A stretch of DNA of 64,000 nucleotides from Chromatiales bacterium. Lineage in GTDB: Bacteria > Pseudomonadota > Gammaproteobacteria > Chromatiales > Chromatiaceae. Below the pieces are notes generated by a model that saw only the letters and a list, made by a program, of their open reading frames with translations, was not told the origin of the DNA and searched no databases. A program made the position numbers and the translations under genes. Location: NCBI GenBank assembly GCA_028278145.1, contig JANQEV010000108.1, positions 1 to 64,000 on the forward strand. The letters are read 5' to 3'. This document shows, one piece after another, positions 8,962-18,316 of the stretch (position 1 is the first letter of the stretch; each line of letters opens with the position of its first letter).

Positions 8962-9055
8962 GGTATTTTTCTGGCAACTGGAGGATGCAGGACAGAGTCA
9001 CCAACATATCTTATTGTTTTTACTTGTTTAACTAAAAATTATAATACTGCCGCAG

Positions 9056-9907
9056 TTATTTCTCAGCCTGCAATCCAAGCCCATGCTGATAGAGTCGATT
9101 CTTTTTTTCACCCGTCAGCCTGGCCGCCAGGGCTGCCGCCTGTTTTAATGGCAGCTCCTGCATCAGGATACGGAGAGTCCGCTCCACTTCCGGCCCAAGC
9201 GCTTCATCCTGACGCTCTGGTTTACCACTGACAAGCAGTACAAACTCCCCCTTGGACTGCATTGGGTCCTGTTGTAGGGCTTCACACAGTGAACCCAAAG
9301 TACCATGCAGTATGGTCTCATGCAGTTTGGTCAGCTCCCGCGCCAACACTGCTGGACGTTCCACTCCGAATATATCTGCCATATCCTGCAGGCAGGCCTG
9401 TACCCGATGACTGGATTCATAGAACAGCATGGTTCTGGTTTCATTACCCAGCTCCTGGAACTGAGTCCTGCGCGCCCCCTGGTTGCGACTGGGGAAGCCT
9501 TCAAACACAAAGCTGTCGGTAGCCAGTCCCGATGCACTCAGGGCGGCAATCGCAGCACTGGGGCCCGGTATTGGCGATACCGTGATCCCCTGGCGATGAC
9601 ACTCCCGAACCAGCGCAAAACCAGGATCACTAATTGCCGGGGTACCTGCATCTGAAATAAGCGCAACTGCATTACCCTGCCTGAGACAATCCACCACCTT
9701 CTCCAATGCCTGATATTCATTATGTTCATGCAGAGCCAGCATTCTGGCATCCACCCCAAAATGGCGCAGCAACGTACGACTGTGGCGGGTATCTTCTGCA
9801 GCAATAAGAGTTACTTGTGAGAGGGTCTCTAAGGCGCGCGGGGAGATATCGCCAAGATTGCCGATAGGAGTCGCAACTATGTAGAGAACACCGTTTTTGA
9901 TTGACAC
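9056..9907 (-). CDS. rsmI: 16S rRNA (cytidine-1402-2'-O)-methyltransferase
   Basis: The 283-residue SAM-dependent enzyme is of the tetrapyrrole-methylase fold. It starts with GVLYIVATPIGNLGDISPRALETL, followed by AAEDTRHSRTLLRHFG, ALISDAGTPAISDPGFALVREC and PIPGPSAAIAALSASGLATDSFVFEGFPSR, all hallmark RsmI segments. It 2'-O-methylates C1402 in the ribosomal decoding centre. It is divergent from lpoA, the arrangement known from Escherichia coli (yraL/lpoA). Confidence 0.96.
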   Translation of the reverse strand: MSIKNGVLYIVATPIGNLGDISPRALETLSQVTLIAAEDTRHSRTLLRHFGVDARMLALHEHNEYQALEKVVDCLRQGNAVALISDAGTPAISDPGFALVRECHRQGITVSPIPGPSAAIAALSASGLATDSFVFEGFPSRNQGARRTQFQELGNETRTMLFYESSHRVQACLQDMADIFGVERPAVLARELTKLHETILHGTLGSLCEALQQDPMQSKGEFVLLVSGKPERQDEALGPEVERTLRILMQELPLKQAAALAARLTGEKKNRLYQHGLGLQAEK

Positions 9908-10020
9908 AACACACCCCAGAAAAGATACTAACTGAGTCTGCTACCGCTCTCCGTAGCACCACAAACAAGGATCACTCAAACAGACAGGACTGCTACAATC
10001 CTGCCTGCCTCAACCTGACC

Positions 10021-11985
10021 ATGCAACAAAATCGTTATTTACCACTCCTGCTACTGCTGCTTATAGCCATGGTTACCGGATGTGTTTCTGATCCATCGAT
10101 TAAGTGGGTCCAGTCTGAGGTGCCGGATAGTCTGCGTGACAACCCCGTCTTCTCCCATGCCCTGGAGCTGGAGACAGAGGGCAACTATGCCGAAGCGGCT
10201 ATGATGCTGGAGCGACTGTCACAGACCACTAGGCCACCCATTCAGCAGGAGGCCATGCTCAGGGCGGTGGAAAACTACCTGCAGGTGGAGGACAACGAAT
10301 CCGCTTTCCGTTTGCTGCAGCTTATTGGTACCGACAACCTGCCACGGCTTGGTCTTAAACGCAGGGTGTTACTGGCAGAAGTGGCAATCAAGGGCAAACG
10401 CCCAGATGAGGCCCTGCAACTGCTGGAAGAGCCACCTGAGAGGCAGATGCCACCGCAACTGCTCAGACGCTATCACAAGAATCGCGCCGAAGCATATCGA
10501 CTCACAGGAAACATGCTGGAGAGTGCACGTCACCTGACCGAAGTGGACCTACTGACCCAGGATCCAGTAGCCAGCCTGGATAACCAACGAAATATCGTTC
10601 GCACCCTGACCACCTATACCGACTCCTCCCTGGAACTGCTGAAACCAAACCCGCCTGGTGTCTTTGGAGGCTGGATAGAACTTACCAGGGCCATAAAGAT
10701 AAACGCTAACAATCCATCCCAGGGACAGGAAGCCATACAGAGATGGCGTGAGGAGTTCTCCAGTCACCCTGCCCTACCCCAACTGCTGGAGGGTCAGGTA
10801 CAAAGTGTAGCTACCGGGTATTCCAAGCCGAGACAACTGGCTGTACTTTTGCCCAAAAGAGGACCCTATGCCAAGGCCGCAAGCACGTTGTACGAAGGCA
10901 TAATGAGCGCGCATAACAGCCTGCCGGAATATGAGCGCCCGGCAATCAGCGTCTATGACAGCAGTAACAGCAGACAGACATATGCCATCTACCAACAGGC
11001 ACTCAGGGAAGGCGCCGACCGGGTAATAGGACCATTGGTAAAGGAATCTGTATCTCAGATAGCTAAAGCCGGATCGCTTGAGATACCGGTACTGGCCCTC
11101 AACAGGACCCAGGCACCACCGGCAGACAACCTGTATCAGTTCGGGCTGGCACCGGAAGATGAGGCCAGACAGGTAGCAGAACGGGCCTGGGTTGATGGCC
11201 ACACCCGGGCCGTGGTACTGACCCCACAGGGTAGCTGGGGAGAACGAATATTCAAAAGCTTCCGGGATCGCTGGGCGGGACTGGGGGGAACCGTAGTAGA
11301 GCATCAAGTATACAATACCAAGGAGAATGACTTCTCAATCCCCATTCGCTCACTACTGAACATAGATGAAAGCTTCCAGCGCCGCCGCTCCATGCGCAAC
11401 GCCTTAGGCCGCAAGATAGAATTTGTACCGCGTCGACGTCAGGATGCGGACTTTATCTTCCTGCTGGCCAAGACCCGCCTGGCACGCCAGATCCGCCCCC
11501 AGCTACAGTTCCATCATGCAGCCAAACTGCCAATTTACACCACCTCTCACAGCTACTCTGGCAAGCATGCACCGAAGAAAGACCTCGACCTCGAAGGTGT
11601 GGTATTCCCAGATATCCCATGGCTGCTTACCAGTGAAGAAGATCAGCCATTTGCAGGCAGCCAGATTGAGCCGACCCCGAGCAAAAAGAGTTCCAGCTAT
11701 AGCCGCCTGTTTGCCATGGGCATAGACAGTTATCGCATGATGCCGCACCTTTCTCGTCTGCGTGTATCACCCAGGGAAACCCTGGATGGAAAGACAGGAA
11801 TTCTCTATATCGGACAAAACAACCAGGTCCACCGGCAACTTGTATGGGCCAAAATGAAAAAAGGGACACCAGAGGTGATTGGCTATGCACCGCGCCTGGA
11901 AGAGAAACGATCAGCATCTGTCCCCACCACCAAACCCAGGCAAAGAACCCAGTCAGCTCCTCCATCTGACTTCTTTTCCTGGTAG
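10021..11985 (+). CDS. lpoA: Penicillin-binding protein activator LpoA (lipoprotein)
   Basis: From the ATG at 10021 the product is 654 residues, with a signal sequence and the lipobox VTGCVS. Residues about 40-270 look like TPR helices (HALELETEGNYAEAAMMLERL, DEALQLLEE). The rest is a periplasmic-binding-protein-like domain (LAVLLPKRGPYAKAASTLYEGIMSAH, VLTPQGSWGERIFKSFRDRW, FIFLLAKTRLARQIRPQL). LpoA reaches from the outer membrane to stimulate PBP1a peptidoglycan synthesis. The open frame extends back to a TTG at 9901, but only the 10021 start places a lipoprotein signal at the N-terminus. yraN follows 9 bases later, so they form one operon. Confidence 0.93.
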   Translation: MQQNRYLPLLLLLLIAMVTGCVSDPSIKWVQSEVPDSLRDNPVFSHALELETEGNYAEAAMMLERLSQTTRPPIQQEAMLRAVENYLQVEDNESAFRLLQLIGTDNLPRLGLKRRVLLAEVAIKGKRPDEALQLLEEPPERQMPPQLLRRYHKNRAEAYRLTGNMLESARHLTEVDLLTQDPVASLDNQRNIVRTLTTYTDSSLELLKPNPPGVFGGWIELTRAIKINANNPSQGQEAIQRWREEFSSHPALPQLLEGQVQSVATGYSKPRQLAVLLPKRGPYAKAASTLYEGIMSAHNSLPEYERPAISVYDSSNSRQTYAIYQQALREGADRVIGPLVKESVSQIAKAGSLEIPVLALNRTQAPPADNLYQFGLAPEDEARQVAERAWVDGHTRAVVLTPQGSWGERIFKSFRDRWAGLGGTVVEHQVYNTKENDFSIPIRSLLNIDESFQRRRSMRNALGRKIEFVPRRRQDADFIFLLAKTRLARQIRPQLQFHHAAKLPIYTTSHSYSGKHAPKKDLDLEGVVFPDIPWLLTSEEDQPFAGSQIEPTPSKKSSSYSRLFAMGIDSYRMMPHLSRLRVSPRETLDGKTGILYIGQNNQVHRQLVWAKMKKGTPEVIGYAPRLEEKRSASVPTTKPRQRTQSAPPSDFFSW

Positions 11986-11994
11986 CAGACAACA

Positions 11995-12396
11995 ATGACC
12001 GGATGGTTTAAATTTGGCCAGACCGCATCTAAAACAACCCGCAATGTCGGCACTGCCGCCGAGGATATGGCTCTAAAGTATCTGGAGAAAAATGGCCTGA
12101 CCTTACTAACACGCAACTATCACTGCCGCCAAGGCGAGATTGATTTAATCATGCAGGAAGGAAACTTTCTGGTGTTCATTGAGGTCCGTTACCGCAAGAA
12201 TAATCATTTTGGATCAGCGGCCGAGAGCGTAACCAGGCACAAACAGCTACGCGTACTGACCACAGCAGAGTATTATCTGCAGAATGAGAAACAGAACGCA
12301 GACAATGCCTGCAGATTTGATGTAATAACTGTTTCAGGAGAACAAAATCCACATATAGAATGGATACAAGACGCATTTCAAGCTGAGACATACTAA
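11995..12396 (+). CDS. yraN: YraN/UPF0102 family nuclease-fold protein
   Basis: The 133-residue protein has the family signature: GTAAEDMALKYLEKNGLTLLTRNYHCRQGEIDLI, then FLVFIEVRYRKNNHFGSA and the DVITV region near the end. The E-x-D ... E-V-R arrangement is that of a restriction-endonuclease-like (Holliday-junction-resolvase) fold. Its biological role is not established in the family. It lies between lpoA and dolP, its usual place. Confidence 0.94.
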   Translation: MTGWFKFGQTASKTTRNVGTAAEDMALKYLEKNGLTLLTRNYHCRQGEIDLIMQEGNFLVFIEVRYRKNNHFGSAAESVTRHKQLRVLTTAEYYLQNEKQNADNACRFDVITVSGEQNPHIEWIQDAFQAETY

Positions 12397-12420
12397 AAAT
12401 TATTAGCAACGGAGAATACT

Positions 12421-13008
12421 ATGAGACTGGCTACACCTCTGGGAATCATCACTATCCTGCTTGGAATCAACCTGCTAAGCGGTTGTGCCCCGGCCGTTGT
12501 TGGTGGAGCCGCCACGGGAGTTTCTGTCGTACATGACCGTCGCTCAGCCGGTGCCGCACTGGAGGATCAGAATATTGAATTCAAGGCGCTGCATGTAAAA
12601 ACCAGGGATCCGGAAAACCTGTACAGGCGCGGAAACTTCAGCGCCACCAGTTATAACAAGGTCGTTCTCCTCACCGGCCAGGCAGATACAAATGATGTAC
12701 GTGAGCGCTATGTAAACATGATCCGCAAGATTGCCGAGGTAAAACGGGTTGTGGATGAGATCAAGGTTGGTCCATCTGCAAGCATTACCCAGCAGGGCAA
12801 TGACGCGTATATTACATCCAAGGTTAAAATCAAGCTGTTTGATATAAAACTGCCGGACTTCGATCCCACCCGGGTCAAGGTTGTAACCGACATGGGCAAT
12901 GTCTATCTGATGGGCATAGTGTCCCAGAAAGAAGCTGATGCGGTAGTACAGAAGGTACGCTATGTCTCGGGAGTAAAACGGGTGGTCAAGATCTTCGAGT
13001 ACCGGTAA
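12421..13008 (+). CDS. dolP: BON-domain outer-membrane lipoprotein DolP (YraP)
   Basis: The 195-residue lipoprotein has a signal sequence with lipobox LLSGCAP. A Gly/Ala-rich segment follows (VVGGAATGVSVVHDRRSAG), then two BON domains (about 55-115 and 125-195) ending YVSGVKRVVKIFEYR. DolP binds anionic phospholipid and supports outer-membrane integrity and BamA function. A GGAG ribosome site lies 8 bases upstream of the ATG. In E. coli diaA sits between yraN and dolP; here only 24 bases separate them. Confidence 0.94.
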   Translation: MRLATPLGIITILLGINLLSGCAPAVVGGAATGVSVVHDRRSAGAALEDQNIEFKALHVKTRDPENLYRRGNFSATSYNKVVLLTGQADTNDVRERYVNMIRKIAEVKRVVDEIKVGPSASITQQGNDAYITSKVKIKLFDIKLPDFDPTRVKVVTDMGNVYLMGIVSQKEADAVVQKVRYVSGVKRVVKIFEYR

Positions 13009-13015
13009 GCATCAG

Positions 13016-14410
13016 GTGGAACAACTCTCTTCCAACACCATCTCAGAGCTTGGACGCATATTTGGTAGAGAATCGGTCCTCACCGATCCAGGGGACTGCC
13101 TGCCCTACGGCTACGACAACAGTCGTCGCCAAGCCATGCCCCAAGCCGTGGTGTTCGCCACAGAACATCAGCAGATCCTGTCTCTTGTACAACTCTGCAA
13201 CCGGGAACAAATCAACCTGATTGCCAGGGGACGTGGTACCGGTACTACCGGGGCCACGGTTCCGGACCGTGGAGGCATCGTTCTATCGCTGGAGCGCATG
13301 AACAGGATCCTGGAGATAGATCCGGATAATCGCCTTGCCCGGGTTGAGCCCGGGGTTACCAACCAGACACTGCAACAGGCCGCAGCAGAGCATGGCTTTT
13401 TCTGGCCACCAGACCCCACCAGCTCTGCCATCTGCACCATCGGCGGCAACCTGGCCTATAACTCCGCTGGACCACGTGCAGTGAAATACGGCACACCACG
13501 GGAGAACACCCTGGGACTGCGGGCTGTCACCGGCAGGGGCGAAGAGATTCGTACCGGCGTATCCACCAGCAAAGGGGTGGTAGGGTACGATCTTACCCGC
13601 CTGTTGATTGGCTCAGAAGGGACACTGGGCGTGATCACCGAAGCCATCCTCAAGCTCACCCCTGTATCAGAGGCCAAACAGACTCTACGTGCCAGCTATA
13701 CGGATATGCATACAGCCGCACAGGCCGTATCTTCTATCATGGCCCAACCGGTTACCCCCTGCGCACTGGAATTTATGGATGGATCCGCCATTGACATAGT
13801 GCGTGATTTTTCCGGGATCCAGATCGATCCTGAGGTTGGAGCCATACTTATGATTGAGGTGGATGGCCCGGCACACTGCCTGAATGACTCAGTTGCAGCC
13901 GTGGCCGCGGCGGCTAAAAATACAGGTCTGATTGAACTGCATACTGCAGAAACTGGAGAGGAGATAGCACAGCTGTGGAAGGCGCGGCAGTCCCTGTCAC
14001 CTGCTCTACGCAAGATTGCCCCCAAGAAGATAAACGAAGATGTGGTGGTGCCGGTATCCAGGATCCCGCAACTGATTGATGGACTACAACAACTATCCGC
14101 AGACAGCGGAGTCAGGATTGTTAATTTCGGTCATGCCGGCAACGGCAATATCCACGTCAATCTACTTACCAATCCAGATGACCCGGAACAGATGCAGCAG
14201 GCACATCGCTGCCTGGATGCCACCTTTGACCTGGTATTGGGAATGGGCGGTACCATATCAGGCGAACATGGCATCGGTCTTGAGAAACGGGAGTTTATTG
14301 AACGCGAGATTGATCCCTGCACCCTGCGTCTGATGACTGATATCAAAAGACAGTTTGACCCTGCAGGTATACTCAACCCAGGCAAGGTATTCCCCGCCTC
14401 CGACAGCTGA
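13016..14410 (+). CDS. FAD-linked oxidase, glycolate oxidase GlcD / D-lactate dehydrogenase family
   Basis: The 464-residue flavoprotein has an N-terminal FAD-binding PCMH domain (about 30-210: LIARGRGTGTTGATVPDRGGIVLSLERMN, then TIGGNLAYNSAGPRAVKYG and RLLIGSEGTLGVITEA). A C-terminal FAD-oxidase domain follows, ending in the family signature GTISGEHGIGLEKREFIE. Members oxidise D-2-hydroxy acids such as glycolate or D-lactate and feed electrons to the respiratory chain. The start is a GTG 8 bases after dolP. Neither GlcE nor GlcF is adjacent, so a single-subunit enzyme is likely. Substrate not determined. Confidence 0.88.
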   Translation: MEQLSSNTISELGRIFGRESVLTDPGDCLPYGYDNSRRQAMPQAVVFATEHQQILSLVQLCNREQINLIARGRGTGTTGATVPDRGGIVLSLERMNRILEIDPDNRLARVEPGVTNQTLQQAAAEHGFFWPPDPTSSAICTIGGNLAYNSAGPRAVKYGTPRENTLGLRAVTGRGEEIRTGVSTSKGVVGYDLTRLLIGSEGTLGVITEAILKLTPVSEAKQTLRASYTDMHTAAQAVSSIMAQPVTPCALEFMDGSAIDIVRDFSGIQIDPEVGAILMIEVDGPAHCLNDSVAAVAAAAKNTGLIELHTAETGEEIAQLWKARQSLSPALRKIAPKKINEDVVVPVSRIPQLIDGLQQLSADSGVRIVNFGHAGNGNIHVNLLTNPDDPEQMQQAHRCLDATFDLVLGMGGTISGEHGIGLEKREFIEREIDPCTLRLMTDIKRQFDPAGILNPGKVFPASDS

Positions 14411-14433
14411 ACAGAAATTTTCAGCAGTTGCCG

Positions 14434-16182
14434 TTACTGCATACGCAGAGGACAGGTGGTGCGATCGTAATCCGCACCCATTTTGTCCCATACATAATCC
14501 AGCGCATTCTGGATGTGGGAGAAGAAATGCTCTTCACCCAGATATTCGATCAGTCGGGTGCGACGGATCACATCCATGAACTGTTTCTTCATGCCAGCTA
14601 CTACCAGCTGAATCCCATGATCCTCAAGACGCTCTGCCAGATGGTGCAACACCTCCTCTCCAGTTGCATCCATCTGGTTGATGCCGGTGGCATCGATAAC
14701 GATATAACGCAGCTTCGGATTGATAGCCACCACCTCGAGTATCTTGTCCTCGAAGTAACCGGCATTGGCGAAATAGAGCGAACCATCAAAGCGTACTACA
14801 GAGATATATTCACTGGTGGGAAGAGGAAATACCGCAATATCACGCAGGGTCCCATCCTTGTAACGGGAAAGGACGGCAACCCGGGGACGCATGGACCTGA
14901 TCACAAACAAGGCCAGGGACAACAGGACACCCATGAGAACACCGAACTCCAGATGCGGAGCCAGGTACAGGGTAAGGGCAAAGGTAATCACCGACACCAC
15001 GGCATCATGTGGCTGTGCCCTCCAGGCATGGACGATGGGAGAAACCTTCACCAGATTTATCACCGCCAGGATAATTACCGAACCCAGGGTAGCTACCGGC
15101 AGGTGGTATAGCAGCGGGGTCAGAAACAGCAGGGTCAGGCCCACAACGGCACCGGTCACCACGGCCGAAAACCCGGTTAAGGCACCTGCGTTTATATTCA
15201 CTGCTGAACGGGAGAAAGAACCGGAAACCGGGTAGCCGGAGAACATACCAGAGACTATGTTACTCAGGCCCTGTCCTACAAGTTCCTGGTTGGTATCCAG
15301 GCGCTGCCTGGTACGTGCAGCCATGGCCTTGGCAATGGCAATGGCCTCCATGAAACCGATCAGAGAGATCACCACGGCGCTGGCCAGAAGCTGCAGGAAT
15401 ACATCGCCACTGAAGGTGGGGATACTAAAAGCCGGCAGACCATCCGGGACTACACCTACAACACCCCCACCCTTGGCCTCAAAGTCCAAGGACCAGGAGA
15501 GGAGCGTAGTTATGGCAACTGCCACCAGGACATTGGGCACACGCGGCAAATATCTCTTGAGTCCCACCATAAGAGAGATGGCCAGTATAGCCATCAGCAA
15601 TGTAGGTATATGGGTCGAGGTCATAGCCACCTGAACCGTATTCATTACAGTCTCATAGTGGTGTTCGGCCTTCTCAACTTTCACTCCAAACAGCTTGCCC
15701 AACTGAGAGGTGGCAATAATGATGGCGCCCGCATTGGTAAAACCTACCACTACCGGGTGGGAGAGAAGATCAACCACTACGCCCAAGCGCAGCAGACCCA
15801 GACACATCTGGAACACACCAACCAGAACCGCCAATGCCATGGCATAGGCCAGGAACCCTTCACTACCAGCTACTGCCAACGGCTCCAGGGATGCTGCCGT
15901 CAACAATGACACCACCGCCACCGGACCAGTAGCCAACTGACGTGACGATCCAAAGAAAGAGGCCACGATGGGTGGCAGGAATGAGGCATACAGACCGAAA
16001 TACGGCGGCAGACCGGCCAGTTGGGCATAGGCCATGGATTGTGGCACCAGAACCATGGCAACAGTGATACCAGCCACCACGTCTGCTTTCAGGGTTTTAG
16101 AGTCCCGCAGTTCCCTGATCCAACTAAAAAATGGAATAAAACGTCCTGGAAAACTAACAATCAGTCCGATAAACCAGTCCAC
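14434..16182 (-). CDS. SulP family anion permease with STAS domain
   Basis: The 582-residue protein has a signature N-terminus (FIPFFSWIRELRDSKTLKADVVAGITVAMVLVPQSMAYA QLAG), around a dozen hydrophobic segments to about residue 430, and a C-terminal STAS domain (RFDGSLYFANAGYFEDKIL, VIDATGINQMDATGEEVLHHL). SulP proteins take up sulfate or, in related clades, bicarbonate or other anions, by proton or sodium coupling. Nothing adjacent fixes the substrate. It is a stand-alone gene convergent with the glcD-like gene. Confidence 0.93.
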   Translation of the reverse strand: MDWFIGLIVSFPGRFIPFFSWIRELRDSKTLKADVVAGITVAMVLVPQSMAYAQLAGLPPYFGLYASFLPPIVASFFGSSRQLATGPVAVVSLLTAASLEPLAVAGSEGFLAYAMALAVLVGVFQMCLGLLRLGVVVDLLSHPVVVGFTNAGAIIIATSQLGKLFGVKVEKAEHHYETVMNTVQVAMTSTHIPTLLMAILAISLMVGLKRYLPRVPNVLVAVAITTLLSWSLDFEAKGGGVVGVVPDGLPAFSIPTFSGDVFLQLLASAVVISLIGFMEAIAIAKAMAARTRQRLDTNQELVGQGLSNIVSGMFSGYPVSGSFSRSAVNINAGALTGFSAVVTGAVVGLTLLFLTPLLYHLPVATLGSVIILAVINLVKVSPIVHAWRAQPHDAVVSVITFALTLYLAPHLEFGVLMGVLLSLALFVIRSMRPRVAVLSRYKDGTLRDIAVFPLPTSEYISVVRFDGSLYFANAGYFEDKILEVVAINPKLRYIVIDATGINQMDATGEEVLHHLAERLEDHGIQLVVAGMKKQFMDVIRRTRLIEYLGEEHFFSHIQNALDYVWDKMGADYDRTTCPLRMQ

Positions 16183-16573
16183 GACCTACCTCTTTGATGT
16201 TTATTTATGAGTAAGTTTGAGTACAAACAGCCAACCAACAATCCTGGGATTACTCTGCGCTAATTATGTAAATGCCCCCAGCGCACAATATCCCTAAACC
16301 TCGTATAACTCATTGAATACAGCCATGAAAACCTAAGAATTGGCTTTCAATAGAAATTAGTAATGGAGTGGACCCTGCCACAGCCTTTTTTGCGAGGTAT
16401 CATACCGATATCTCATCGGTATATCAGAATATCATCATTTATTGTATTACAAATACACCACCAAACACAAAGGTTAAATCTGTTTTCCGTAGCACGAAGC
16501 AGAAACAGCCCAGAACTACTGGGGTTTGATGGCGTCCGGGGGAGTGGATAAACAAGCGCTTACAGCACAGCCT
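16183..16573. other. Intergenic region between sulP start and the antiporter operon end
   Basis: This stretch holds the upstream region of sulP. An 8-bp inverted repeat (ATACCGAT at 16402-16409 and ATCGGTAT at 16415-16422) is the only structure I see here. Small open frames have no coding character. Confidence 0.5.
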
Positions 16574-16615
16574 CTCAGGCCTCAGCGCTATGCACGCATA
16601 GCGCTGAGGCCTGAG
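16574..16615. repeat. Perfect 19-bp hairpin after the antiporter operon
   Basis: Arms 16574-16592 and 16597-16615 are exact reverse complements around a CACG loop (the C and G of which can also pair). It begins 7 bases after the last antiporter gene, so it probably stabilises the 3' end or stops transcription. No T run follows it on the minus strand, so it is not a textbook Rho-independent terminator. Confidence 0.8.
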
Positions 16616-16621
16616 AAACAT

Positions 16622-18316
16622 CTAATACGCAAAAAAACTAAGTACTAAATAGGCGGCAAGGATGGCTGCAACCCACATCACCATACTACCTGCAGGGTAA
16701 GTGCGTGAAACCAAACTACTGATGCATCCATTTCTTCGGGAGACAAAATCCAGGCACATATCCAGTCTCACCATAAACATATGGCGTAAACCGTGGTCTG
16801 CCTTCCAAATCAGGGAGAAGGCATTTTTTAAGGCAGTTGGCATGAGACGGCGATAGAACCAGTCGAAGTCCAGGGTAATAGTCAGCGTTCGCTTCATCAA
16901 AGGCAGCATGAGGAAAAATGCAAAACCCGAGAACATCAAGAGCTGCAACATATTAACTACGTGCGGCACAGTATAAGGTTCGTAGGCAACCGGATAAGGC
17001 AACATGTTGTATAAGAACTCTGGCCATACCCCTAAACCGATACACAACACCGAAAACAGGATCATAGCCAGTCTCATGTTCCAGGGTGGATCAGGCGGAC
17101 GCAAACCAGAGTCCTTCTGAAAGAAAACAAACCAGGGAAATTTGATACCAGCATGCAGAAACACACCAGCAGATGCCGCCAGCAGCAGGAACCAGACGAT
17201 CATCAAGTTCGAGTCTGCAGCCGCCTGTCCAATCATCGATTTGCTAATGAAACCAGAGGTCAAGGGAAACGACGAGATCGAAAGCGCACCAATAATTCCG
17301 CAAATAGTTGTTAAAGGCATACTCTGGAACAGCCCACCGAGATCAGAGCACTTTCGCTTGCCAGTCATGTACAGCACGGCTCCAGCCGACATCAGCAGCA
17401 GCGCCTTATAGATAATATGCGTGAAGGCGTGCGCAGCAACACCGTTCAGGGCCATTTCAGTTCCAATCCCGATACCGGTGACCATAAACCCCACCTGGTT
17501 GACAATGCTGTAGGCGAGGATTCGGCGCATGTCATTTTCCAGCAGCGCGTAGATAATCCCATAAAAAATCATGAATATCCCGATGAAGATCAGAATCTCC
17601 GCACCAGGGAAACCACGCAACAGAACATACACTGCCGTCTTGGTGGTAAAGGCAGAAAGAAAAACAGTACCGCTGTAGGAGGCTTCAGGGTAGGAATCAG
17701 ACAACCACGCCGACAGAGGCGGTGCTGCGGCATTTATGAGGAAACCTGCAAGGATGAAGATAGTGCCAAAGCTATTGGGCTCCATGGCACTGAATGCGGC
17801 CGTTCCAGTATCCATAATATGCGCCAATATTCCCACTAACAACAACGTGCCGCCGAACATGTGAACCATGAAATAGCGCATTGAGACCCTGTAGCAGAGG
17901 TTGCTGCCCACTGAAAGCACTACCACGGTAGAGGCTAAAGCCATTAGCTCCCAGAATATAAACAGACTAATCAGGTCTCCAGAAAACACAGCCCCAATCG
18001 CACTGCCAGCATAGACAAAGACCGCAACCAACTCCAAAACACGTTTCTGATTAAGCGCGTACAGCCCCCCGGCAAATGTCATGATGGAAAAAATGGTGGC
18101 AAAGACACGACTTAGCGCATCACTACGCAAGAAGACCAGTTGGTAGTCGAATATAGGCACGATAGCAGACGAGCCATCCGGCAGACTCCACACCAATCCC
18201 AGCGTCAGCAGAGGCAGGCCAAGGATTAAAACAGATCTGGCACTTCTTCCCACAAACGGCAAGAGGAAAGCACCTAGGATCAAGACAATTCCTGGCGGGA
18301 AGTCATTCATCGTCAT
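16622..18316 (-). CDS. Mrp-type antiporter, NuoL/MrpA-N-like proton-translocating subunit (third antiporter protein)
   Basis: The 564-residue membrane protein has the proton_antipo core: DLISLFIFWELMALASTVVVL with the conserved Glu, ALLENDMRRILAYSIVNQVGFMVTGIGIG with the family lysine region, and AHAFTHIIYKALLLMSAGAVLYMTG. About 100 C-terminal residues extend beyond the core and end in a further membrane helix. It lacks the DUF4040 and MbhE parts of canonical MrpA, which are found here in the MrpB protein. It is the last gene of the operon; its start overlaps the small 84-residue gene by 14 bases. Confidence 0.85.
   Translation of the reverse strand: MTMNDFPPGIVLILGAFLLPFVGRSARSVLILGLPLLTLGLVWSLPDGSSAIVPIFDYQLVFLRSDALSRVFATIFSIMTFAGGLYALNQKRVLELVAVFVYAGSAIGAVFSGDLISLFIFWELMALASTVVVLSVGSNLCYRVSMRYFMVHMFGGTLLLVGILAHIMDTGTAAFSAMEPNSFGTIFILAGFLINAAAPPLSAWLSDSYPEASYSGTVFLSAFTTKTAVYVLLRGFPGAEILIFIGIFMIFYGIIYALLENDMRRILAYSIVNQVGFMVTGIGIGTEMALNGVAAHAFTHIIYKALLLMSAGAVLYMTGKRKCSDLGGLFQSMPLTTICGIIGALSISSFPLTSGFISKSMIGQAAADSNLMIVWFLLLAASAGVFLHAGIKFPWFVFFQKDSGLRPPDPPWNMRLAMILFSVLCIGLGVWPEFLYNMLPYPVAYEPYTVPHVVNMLQLLMFSGFAFFLMLPLMKRTLTITLDFDWFYRRLMPTALKNAFSLIWKADHGLRHMFMVRLDMCLDFVSRRNGCISSLVSRTYPAGSMVMWVAAILAAYLVLSFFAY

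Larger units (their letters stand above)
8685..9055. other. Intergenic region upstream of the small membrane protein gene
   Basis: This 371-base stretch lies between the 3' end of rsmI and the small gene at 8571-8684. It holds a promoter-like sequence and an Fnr-like inverted repeat, described separately. No other gene was recognised. Confidence 0.6.

Noticed and set aside
9901-10020. Extension of LpoA to the TTG at 9901
   Set aside because: The extra 40 residues would bury the lipoprotein signal; the ATG at 10021 begins the signal directly.
14428-15111. Plus-strand open frame of about 227 codons over sulP
   Set aside because: It lies wholly opposite the SulP STAS and C-terminal coding region; the SulP frame has clear conservation.
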